Assembly (NCBI GenBank): GCA_044353195.1 | Contig: JBILCJ010000060.1 | Span: 1 to 11,374, forward strand | Direction of reading: 5' to 3' | Length of the DNA stretch: 11,374 bases | Source of the DNA: UBA4416 sp044353195 | Lineage (GTDB): Bacteria > Bacteroidota > Bacteroidia > B-17B0 > Aurantibacillaceae | Part shown: positions 5,566-11,374 of the stretch, one piece after another | How positions within the stretch are numbered: position 1 is the stretch's first letter | Layout of the letters: each line of letters starts with the position of its first letter | Made by a program: the position numbers and the translations under genes | Notes under the pieces: generated by a model | Databases searched by the model: none | What the model saw: only the letters and a program-made list of their open reading frames with translations | Told to the model about the DNA's origin: nothing

Positions 5566-7986
5566 GTGATTAAGACAACTCAAACCATTGAATCTAAGAC
5601 CTGTTACCATTGTGGCGAATATGCTGGTGAATCAATGTTTCAAACTGAAGATAAATCATTTTGTTGCAGAGGCTGTCAAACTGTTTATGAAATTATCAAT
5701 AAAAGCGACTTATGTTCTTATTATGATATCGAAAATAAGCCAGGAATAAATCAGAAACACGAAATTAGAAAAGGGAAATTTGATTTTTTAAATGATGAAT
5801 CTATTGTTAAAAAATTAACTCATTTTCAAGATGATACACATCAGCATGTTATTTTTTATTTACCACAAATGCATTGCGCTTCTTGCATTTGGATTTTAGA
5901 ACATCTAAATAAAATTGATAATGGAATTATTAAATCTCAAGTTAATTTTATAAAAAAAGAAGTTACTGTAGTTTATAATTTTAATACAACTTCATTGAAG
6001 AAAGTTGCTGAAGCATTAACTGTTATTGGTTATGAACCTCATATTAGTTTAAATGATATTCGTTCTAACAAAATAAAAAAGTATGATACAACTCGAATTG
6101 TTAAGTTGGGTATAGCAGGTTTTTGTTTTGGAAATATCATGATGTTGAGTTTTCCTGAATATTTTTCATTGGCAAAATCGGATGATGCCGATTTAAAATT
6201 TTGGTTTAATTATTTTAATTTATTTTTATCACTACCAGTTTTTTTTTACTCAGCTTCTGAATTTTTTGTTTCAGGTTATAAAGGACTTCGACAACGATTT
6301 TTAAATATTGACGCCCCAATCGCTTTAGCTGTTTTAATTACATTTACTAGAAGCGTTTATGAAATACTATCTCATACGGGCTCTGGTTATCTAGATTCTA
6401 TGTCGGGTATTGTGTTTTTTATGTTGGTTGGTCGTTATTTTCAAAATCGAACTTACCAAAGTATTTCATTTGAACGTGATTTCACTTCCTATTTCCCATT
6501 AGGTGTAAGCGTTATCAATGCCGATGGCAGTGAAAAACAAATTTCTGTTTCTGAATTAAAGGTTGGTGATCGCATTAAGATTCATAATGACGAAATTGTA
6601 CCCGCTGATGCGATGTTATTTTTAGGCAAAGCAACTATTGATTATAGTTTTGTTACAGGCGAATCTATTCCTGTTGAGAAATCGATAAGCGAAATTGTTT
6701 ATGCGGGTGGAAAGCAAACATCTGGAGCTATTGAATTAGAAGTCATTAAAGAAGTTTCCCAAAGTTATTTGACCCAATTGTGGAATAACGAAACATTTAC
6801 TGAAGAGAAGAAAGAGGTGAAGGTTTCTTTTATACATCAAGTGAGTCGCTATTTTACTTATATTTTATTTTCAATTGCCATGTTGGCTGCGATGTATTGG
6901 ATGATTAATGATCCTTCAAAAGTGTGGGGCGCTTTTACATCGGTATTAATTGTAGCCTGTCCTTGTGCTTTGCTGTTAAGTGCCACATTTACAAATGGGA
7001 ATATGATTCGCATTTTAAATAAATATAAATTATATGTTAAAAACTCAACGGTGATTGAACACATGAGTGAAATTGACACCATCGTGTTTGATAAAACAGG
7101 AACTATAACTGAACAAGGTCTTTCTGAGGTTGAATTTAAAGGCAATGTATTAACGAATGAACAAGTTCAATGTATTCGTTCGTTAGCGCATCAATCTAAT
7201 CATCCATTAAGTAAAAGCATTCTTTCTTTTTTGCCAATTCAAAAAATTGTGTCTGTCAAAAATTATCAAGAGATTAAAGGTTTAGGAACATCAGCGATTA
7301 TTCATAATGTATTGGTTAAAATGGGTTCTGCTGAATTTGTAAATGGACATTCTGTTTCAGATTGGCAATCTGGAAGTATTGTATACATTAGTATTAATGA
7401 CAAACCGTTAGGATTCTTTAGTATAAAAAATTCTTACAGAAAAGGATTGCAAGAAATCATTACGGAACTTGGCACCCAATTTGAATTAAAAATTTTATCG
7501 GGTGATAATGCCTCTGAAGAACCTTATTTAAGAACCTTATTTGGCGATAAAACAGAAATGTTATTTAATCAAAAGCCTCAGGATAAATTAAATTTTATCA
7601 AACGGCTTCAAGTACAGCATAAAAAAGTATTAATGATTGGTGATGGTTTGAATGATGCTGGCGCTTTAAAACAAAGTGAAGTTGGAATTGCAATTAGTGA
7701 TAATACTAATAATTTTTCACCAGCTTGTGATGCTGTTTTGTCTGGAAAAAACTTTAAACTTTTAAACGAGTTAATTAATTACTGTAGAAAAGAAAAAGTA
7801 ATTATTTATGCCAGTTTTGTTCTTTCTATACTTTATAATTTTATTGGAATATTCTTCGCTGTTCAGGGCGATTTAATGCCTGTTATTGCTGCTATTTTGA
7901 TGCCAATAAGTTCGATTAGTATTGTGCTATTAACAACAGGATTGAGCTCTTATTATGAACTTAAATTAAAGAAAATAAAAATCTGA
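5566..7986 (+). CDS. ccoI: Copper-translocating P1B-type ATPase for cbb3 oxidase assembly
   Basis: 806 residues. The N-terminal region has the Cys cluster typical of CcoI/FixI (C13, C16, C33, C34, C37), then a heavy-metal-associated domain with C104-x2-C107. The P-type core is complete: TGES 364-367, CPC 465-467 in the transport helix, DKTGT with phosphorylated D509, HP 546-547 and GDGLND 692-697. The final helices (YN around 757-758 and MPISS from 779) are those of the CopA2/FixI subgroup, which exports copper slowly to the periplasm for oxidase metallation instead of detoxification. The start must be GTG at 5566: an in-frame TAA lies at 5554-5556, and the next ATG (5635) would remove the first Cys pair. 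Its stop TGA (7984-7986) forms the first bases of a regulatory dyad. It precedes ccoS, as is common. A promoter of its own is likely, because a hairpin and dyad stand just upstream. Confidence 0.95.
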   Translation: MIKTTQTIESKTCYHCGEYAGESMFQTEDKSFCCRGCQTVYEIINKSDLCSYYDIENKPGINQKHEIRKGKFDFLNDESIVKKLTHFQDDTHQHVIFYLPQMHCASCIWILEHLNKIDNGIIKSQVNFIKKEVTVVYNFNTTSLKKVAEALTVIGYEPHISLNDIRSNKIKKYDTTRIVKLGIAGFCFGNIMMLSFPEYFSLAKSDDADLKFWFNYFNLFLSLPVFFYSASEFFVSGYKGLRQRFLNIDAPIALAVLITFTRSVYEILSHTGSGYLDSMSGIVFFMLVGRYFQNRTYQSISFERDFTSYFPLGVSVINADGSEKQISVSELKVGDRIKIHNDEIVPADAMLFLGKATIDYSFVTGESIPVEKSISEIVYAGGKQTSGAIELEVIKEVSQSYLTQLWNNETFTEEKKEVKVSFIHQVSRYFTYILFSIAMLAAMYWMINDPSKVWGAFTSVLIVACPCALLLSATFTNGNMIRILNKYKLYVKNSTVIEHMSEIDTIVFDKTGTITEQGLSEVEFKGNVLTNEQVQCIRSLAHQSNHPLSKSILSFLPIQKIVSVKNYQEIKGLGTSAIIHNVLVKMGSAEFVNGHSVSDWQSGSIVYISINDKPLGFFSIKNSYRKGLQEIITELGTQFELKILSGDNASEEPYLRTLFGDKTEMLFNQKPQDKLNFIKRLQVQHKKVLMIGDGLNDAGALKQSEVGIAISDNTNNFSPACDAVLSGKNFKLLNELINYCRKEKVIIYASFVLSILYNFIGIFFAVQGDLMPVIAAILMPISSISIVLLTTGLSSYYELKLKKIKI

Positions 7987-7995
7987 CAAAAGTCA
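7984..7995 (+). promoter_or_regulatory. Upstream Crp/Fnr-type operator of ccoS-ccoNOQP, overlapping the ccoI stop
   Basis: TGACAAAAGTCA, a perfect TGAC-N4-GTCA dyad centred at 7989.5. Its first three bases are the TGA stop codon of ccoI. It is 22 bp (about two helical turns) from the next dyad, so two dimers could sit on the same DNA face. Confidence 0.62.
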
Positions 7996-8005
7996 TTTTA
8001 TGCAA

Positions 8006-8017
8006 TGATTTATATCA
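8006..8017 (+). promoter_or_regulatory. FNR-like operator of ccoS-ccoNOQP
   Basis: TGATTTATATCA, centred at 8011.5. The half-sites TGAT/ATCA are perfect, and with flanking bases the site differs from TTGAT-N4-ATCAA only at the first position. It lies 28.5 bp upstream of the TAAATTTA element. Confidence 0.65.
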
Positions 8018-8039
8018 ATTATAAAAAATGTTAACAACT

Positions 8040-8047
8040 TAAATTTA
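8040..8047 (+). promoter_or_regulatory. -7-like promoter element for the ccoS-ccoNOQP operon
   Basis: TAAATTTA, one mismatch from TAnnTTTG, ending 8 bases before the ccoS ATG. Its position relative to the FNR-like dyad matches the other promoters in the window. Taken alone it would be unremarkable in AT-rich DNA. Confidence 0.45.
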
Positions 8048-8055
8048 CATCCGAA

Positions 8056-8247
8056 ATGAGCGCAATTTATATAATGGTAGGGGCAAGTTTACTGCTTGCA
8101 ATAGGGTTTTTAATAGCTTTTATATGGTCTGTAAAAACTAACCAATACGAAGATGATTACACACCTTCAGTTAGGATGTTATTTGATAATACTACAAAAC
8201 AAGAAGATAAACAAGAAATAAATAATCAAACCAAAAAATCAAAATAA
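8056..8247 (+). CDS. ccoS: cbb3-type oxidase assembly protein CcoS
   Basis: 63 residues: a single N-terminal membrane helix (about 4-26) with the family's AFIWSVKTNQYEDD junction, followed by a short charged tail including a conserved TPSVRMLFD stretch. CcoS is required for insertion of haem and copper into the cbb3 oxidase. The ATG at 8056 is preceded by tandem regulatory dyads and no Shine-Dalgarno sequence. The stop TAA is separated by one base from the ccoNO start at 8249, so the two are co-transcribed and probably translationally coupled. The charged C-terminal end (after about residue 48) is low-complexity, rich in Lys, Gln and Asn. Confidence 0.93.
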   Translation: MSAIYIMVGASLLLAIGFLIAFIWSVKTNQYEDDYTPSVRMLFDNTTKQEDKQEINNQTKKSK

Positions 8248-8248
8248 T

Positions 8249-10375
8249 ATGGAACTACAAAAATTTCAGTATGACAACAAAACAGTTAAGATGTTTGCCT
8301 ATGCAACCATACTTTGGGGTTTAGTAGGTATGCTTGTGGGATTAATAGCCGCGATACAATTATACTTACCTGCAGCTAATTTATCATTGCCTTATACAAC
8401 GTTTGGTCGTTTACGTCCATTACATACCAATGCAGTTATTTTCGCTTTTGTTGGTAATGGAATTTTTATGGGCGTATATTATTCATTACAACGCTTATTG
8501 AAGGCGCGTATGTTTAGTGACTTATTAAGTAAAATTCATTTTTGGGGTTGGCAACTAATCATTGTATTAGCGGCAGCAACTTTAATCATGGGTAAAACAA
8601 CGGGTAAAGAATACGCTGAATTAGAATGGCCTATTGATATTTTAATCACATTAGTATGGGTTGTTTTTGGTTGGAATATGTTCGGGACAATCATTCGTCG
8701 TCGTGAGCGTCATTTATATGTTGCTATTTGGTTTTATATCGCAACGTTTGTTACAGTTGCTATGTTACATATAGTTAATTCAATCGAAATTCCAGTTTCA
8801 TTTTGGAAATCTTATTCAGTATACGCAGGTGTTCAGGATGCATTGGTACAATGGTGGTACGGACATAATGCTGTGGCATTTTTCCTAACCACACCTTACT
8901 TAGGTTTAATGTATTATTTCTTACCTAAGATTGCTCAGCGACCAGTTTATTCATACCGTTTATCTATCGTTCACTTTTGGGCATTGATTTTCTTATACAT
9001 TTGGGCAGGACCACATCATTTATTGTACACAGCTGTTCCTGATTGGGCACAGTCTCTAGGTGTTGTCTTTTCAGTGATGTTAATCGCACCATCTTGGGGT
9101 GGAATGATAAATGGTTTATTAACGCTTCGTGGTGCTTGGGATCGAGTGCGTGATGATGTAGGATTAAAGTTTTTAGTCGTTGCTGTAACGGCTTATGGTA
9201 TGGCTACTTTCGAAGGTCCTATGTTGTCATTAAAAAGTGTCAGTGCTATTGCCCATTATACCGATTGGATTGTAGCTCACGTTCACGTTGGAGCTTTAGG
9301 TTGGAATGGGTTTATGACGTTTGGTATTTTGTATTGGTTAATACCAAGATTATTTCAAACAAAATTATATTCTCAAAAGTTAGCGAATATGCATTTTTGG
9401 ATTGGAACTTTAGGTATTGTTTTATACGCTGTGCCTATGTATTGGGCAGGATTCATGCAAAGTTCAATGTGGAAAGATTTTACTCCTGAAGGTCAATTAA
9501 AATGGCAGTTTTTAGATACAGTTACAAAAATGATTCCTTTTTATATTGCTCGTTCTGTTGGTGGTGCCTTGTATTTAGTAGGAGCTATTATGATGACGTA
9601 CAACTTAATTAAAACCATTAAAGTTGGTACCTTCTTAGAAGTAGAAGAGGATGAAGCGCCAGCACTAAAAGGAAATTATCAATCACATGCTAAAGAACAT
9701 TGGCATCGTTGGATTGAGCGTAAACCAATTCAAATGTTAGTCGTGAGTTTAATCGTTGTAGCCATTGGCGGTTTAATTGAATTTCTTCCAGTATTTTTAA
9801 TTAAGTCTAATATACCAACCATATCAAGTGTTAAGCCATACACACCGCTAGAATTACAAGGTCGTGATATTTATATTAGAGAAGGATGTTATACATGTCA
9901 CTCTCAAATGATTCGTCCATTTAGAAGTGAAACGGCTCGTTACGGAGACTATTCAAAAGCTGGAGAATTTGTTTATGATCATCCATTTCAATGGGGTAGT
10001 AAACGTACTGGTCCGGATTTAGCTAGAATTGGAGGTAAATACCCAGATAGTTGGCATTATAATCACATGATGGAGCCAAGTTCAATGGCGCCAGGTTCTA
10101 TCATGCCTTCATACCCTTGGTTATTAGAAGATCAGCTAGATGCTAATACAACGATGTCAAAAATAAAAGCAATGATTCGTTTAGGTGTTCCATATCCAGC
10201 TGGATACGAAAATAGGGCTATCCAAGACATGGAAAAACAAGCAAAACAAATTACGGCTAATTTGAAAAAAGATGGCATTGAAACACTTCCTGATAGAGAA
10301 ATAGTAGCGTTAATTGGTTATTTGCAAAGAATGGGAACTGATATTAAAGCAGAAGGATTAAAAGCAAAAAAATAA
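8249..10375 (+). CDS. ccoNO: cbb3-type cytochrome c oxidase, fused subunits I and II (CcoN-CcoO)
   Basis: 708 residues joining the catalytic haem-copper subunit CcoN (about 1-460, some twelve membrane helices) to the monohaem cytochrome subunit CcoO (anchor helix about 494-517, periplasmic domain to the end). CcoN features: H59 as a haem b ligand, CuB ligands H206 (WYGHN) and H256/H257 (AGPHH), Y250 six residues before H256, where the cross-linked active-site Tyr of cbb3 enzymes lies, E323 in FEGP, and the H344/H346 pair (AHVH) for the haem irons. CcoO features: the haem c motif C547-x2-C550-H551 and the distal Met ligand, probably M619 in SIMPSYP. The enzyme reduces oxygen to water with high affinity and pumps protons. 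The N-O fusion is known from Bacteroidota. All key residues seem intact, so it should be active. Confidence 0.96.
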   Translation: MELQKFQYDNKTVKMFAYATILWGLVGMLVGLIAAIQLYLPAANLSLPYTTFGRLRPLHTNAVIFAFVGNGIFMGVYYSLQRLLKARMFSDLLSKIHFWGWQLIIVLAAATLIMGKTTGKEYAELEWPIDILITLVWVVFGWNMFGTIIRRRERHLYVAIWFYIATFVTVAMLHIVNSIEIPVSFWKSYSVYAGVQDALVQWWYGHNAVAFFLTTPYLGLMYYFLPKIAQRPVYSYRLSIVHFWALIFLYIWAGPHHLLYTAVPDWAQSLGVVFSVMLIAPSWGGMINGLLTLRGAWDRVRDDVGLKFLVVAVTAYGMATFEGPMLSLKSVSAIAHYTDWIVAHVHVGALGWNGFMTFGILYWLIPRLFQTKLYSQKLANMHFWIGTLGIVLYAVPMYWAGFMQSSMWKDFTPEGQLKWQFLDTVTKMIPFYIARSVGGALYLVGAIMMTYNLIKTIKVGTFLEVEEDEAPALKGNYQSHAKEHWHRWIERKPIQMLVVSLIVVAIGGLIEFLPVFLIKSNIPTISSVKPYTPLELQGRDIYIREGCYTCHSQMIRPFRSETARYGDYSKAGEFVYDHPFQWGSKRTGPDLARIGGKYPDSWHYNHMMEPSSMAPGSIMPSYPWLLEDQLDANTTMSKIKAMIRLGVPYPAGYENRAIQDMEKQAKQITANLKKDGIETLPDREIVALIGYLQRMGTDIKAEGLKAKK

Positions 10376-10400
10376 GTGTCAAATTTAAAATAGTATAATC

Positions 10401-10568
10401 ATGAAATTTATAAATTATTTGGAAAGCATTACTGGTATTGGAATGTATCCTCTAGTATCCTTAATTATTTTCGTTGCTTTTTTTACCCTCGTTACTTTAT
10501 ATGTAATTAAAGGAAATAAAGATCATTTCGAAAAATTAAGAAACCTTCCTATTAACGAACATAAATAA
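10401..10568 (+). CDS. ccoQ: Small membrane subunit, CcoQ-like
   Basis: A 55-residue open frame from ATG at 10401 to TAA at 10566-10568. It begins MKFINYLESITG, has one membrane helix (about 16-37) and a short basic tail with KGNKDHFEKLRNLPI. Size, single helix and place between ccoO and ccoP match CcoQ/FixQ, a non-catalytic subunit that stabilises the cbb3 complex and its contact with CcoP. Sequence conservation in this family is weak, so the call rests mainly on position and topology. It follows ccoNO by 25 bases and precedes ccoP by 9, so it is within the same transcript. Confidence 0.8.
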   Translation: MKFINYLESITGIGMYPLVSLIIFVAFFTLVTLYVIKGNKDHFEKLRNLPINEHK

Positions 10569-10577
10569 TTAAGCCTT

Positions 10578-11374
10578 ATGACATATTTCAATAAATTAAA
10601 ATCGTTAGCAGTGGCTCTATTAATCCCTGCTGTTGGTTTCTGTCAAGACGAAGCCGTAAAAGAAACAACTTCTTATTTCACCAATGTTTTATTTTTAACC
10701 TTATTAGTATTAATTATTGTGCTTGCCATTGTGATTGTTGCTTTTAGTGGGGTGTTTAAAAATATTGCAGAAAGCGATTATTTACAAAATAAGTATAATG
10801 GTAAACAAGAAGATACAAGCTCATCATCAATAAAAAACACAGTGACTGTTTTATTACTATTGTTATCGGTTTCCATGATGGCTCAAGACGCTACAGTTTC
10901 TAAAGTGATTGATGATGGAAGAATTGGCGGTATTGATCAATTTACATTTTACTTCTTATCATCACTTGTATTTATAGAATTATTGGTGCTTGGTTTAATG
11001 TTTTACCAATTTAATTTTTTAGTAAAGACACATTTAACAACAGTTAAAAAAGTGAAAGCTAAAAAAGTTGAATCGAAACTGTTATTAAGTTTAACAGATG
11101 CTGTGGCTGTTGAAGAAGAAGAGAGTATTTTATTAGATCATGATTACGATGGCATTAAAGAACTAGACAATAATTTACCGCCTTGGTGGAAATATGGTTT
11201 CTATTTAACTATTGTTTCAGGTGTCATTTATTTGCTTCATTTTCATGTATTAAAAACAGGTGATTTACAAGGAAAAGAATATGATAATGCCATTGCTCAA
11301 GCAAAAATTGAAGTAGATGAGTTTATGAAAACATCTGCAAATAATGTGGATGAAAATACAGTAAAAGTATTAAT
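10578..11374 (+). CDS. ccoP: cbb3-type oxidase diheme subunit III (CcoP), N-terminal part, runs off the window
   Basis: An open frame from ATG at 10578 to the right edge with no stop, 265 visible residues. The diagnostic part is around 188-224: a HDYDGIKELDNNLPPWW segment followed by a membrane helix, the conserved entry of CcoP proteins. The two haem c motifs expected of this subunit lie beyond the edge and cannot be checked. The N-terminus is unusual: a signal-peptide-like segment (1-23, ending GFCQDE), a helix (about 36-57), a second signal-like segment (about 88-103, ending MMAQDA) and a further helix (about 123-144) come before the canonical part. CcoP receives electrons from the bc1 or alternative complex III side and passes them to CcoO. 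It is the last visible gene of the ccoS-ccoNO-ccoQ-ccoP run. Confidence 0.9.
   Translation, partial: MTYFNKLKSLAVALLIPAVGFCQDEAVKETTSYFTNVLFLTLLVLIIVLAIVIVAFSGVFKNIAESDYLQNKYNGKQEDTSSSSIKNTVTVLLLLLSVSMMAQDATVSKVIDDGRIGGIDQFTFYFLSSLVFIELLVLGLMFYQFNFLVKTHLTTVKKVKAKKVESKLLLSLTDAVAVEEEESILLDHDYDGIKELDNNLPPWWKYGFYLTIVSGVIYLLHFHVLKTGDLQGKEYDNAIAQAKIEVDEFMKTSANNVDENTVKVL

Noticed and set aside
6858..7145. Open frame on the minus strand opposite the ccoI transport helices
   Set aside because: Antisense shadow of the region coding CPC and DKTGT.
9265..9489. Open frame on the + strand in another frame within ccoNO
   Set aside because: Overlaps the haem-ligand region of CcoN; no independent support.
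10376..10400. Gap between ccoNO and ccoQ checked for a promoter or operator
   Set aside because: Only 25 AT-rich bases with no dyad and no TAnnTTTG; best read as an operon spacer.

Overview
The window is AT-rich (roughly one third G+C by eye) and reads as a chromosomal segment of a Bacteroidota bacterium, probably of the Flavobacteriia/Sphingobacteriia type. The evidence is the fused CcoN-CcoO oxidase subunit, promoter elements of the TAnnTTTG type in place of a -10 TATAAT box, the lack of clear Shine-Dalgarno sequences, and a FixL-like kinase paired with a receiver-Crp/Fnr regulator. No tRNA, rRNA, CRISPR array or transposase was seen.

Layout. The left edge holds the 3' part of a membrane PAP2/sphingomyelin-synthase-like phosphatase gene on the + strand. 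Three minus-strand genes follow: a receiver-cNMP-HTH regulator, the PAS histidine kinase in front of it (their ends overlap by 23 bases), and, upstream again, a beta-CASP metallo-beta-lactamase-fold ribonuclease-like protein. A tandem universal stress protein gene diverges from the ribonuclease gene. A perfect 14-bp-stem hairpin comes next. The + strand then carries ccoI (copper P-type ATPase), ccoS, a ccoN-ccoO fusion, a short ccoQ at 10401-10568, and a ccoP open reading frame starting at 10578 that runs off the right edge. Together these make and mature a cbb3-type high-affinity terminal oxidase.

The most interesting signal is regulatory. Five 12-bp dyads of the form TGAY-N4-RTCA (TGA-N6-TCA core, the core of FNR and FixK sites) lie in intergenic DNA, one or two before every transcription unit that starts in the window. 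At four promoters (kinase, ribonuclease, ccoI, ccoS) a TAnnTTTG-like element begins 28.5 or 29.5 bp downstream of the dyad centre, which fits class II activation near -41. The regulator's Crp-type HTH keeps the Glu and Arg that FNR/CRP proteins use to read TGA half-sites, and the kinase PAS domain has a His and an Arg aligned with FixL's haem ligand and a haem-pocket Arg. I infer a condensed FixL-FixJ-FixK circuit: an oxygen-sensing cytoplasmic kinase phosphorylates a regulator that is FixJ-like receiver and FixK-like DNA binder in one chain. This would switch on the cbb3 oxidase, its copper supply, the ribonuclease/stress-protein pair and itself at low oxygen. One operator sits at the apex of the hairpin that probably terminates usp, so that palindrome may be terminator and operator at once.
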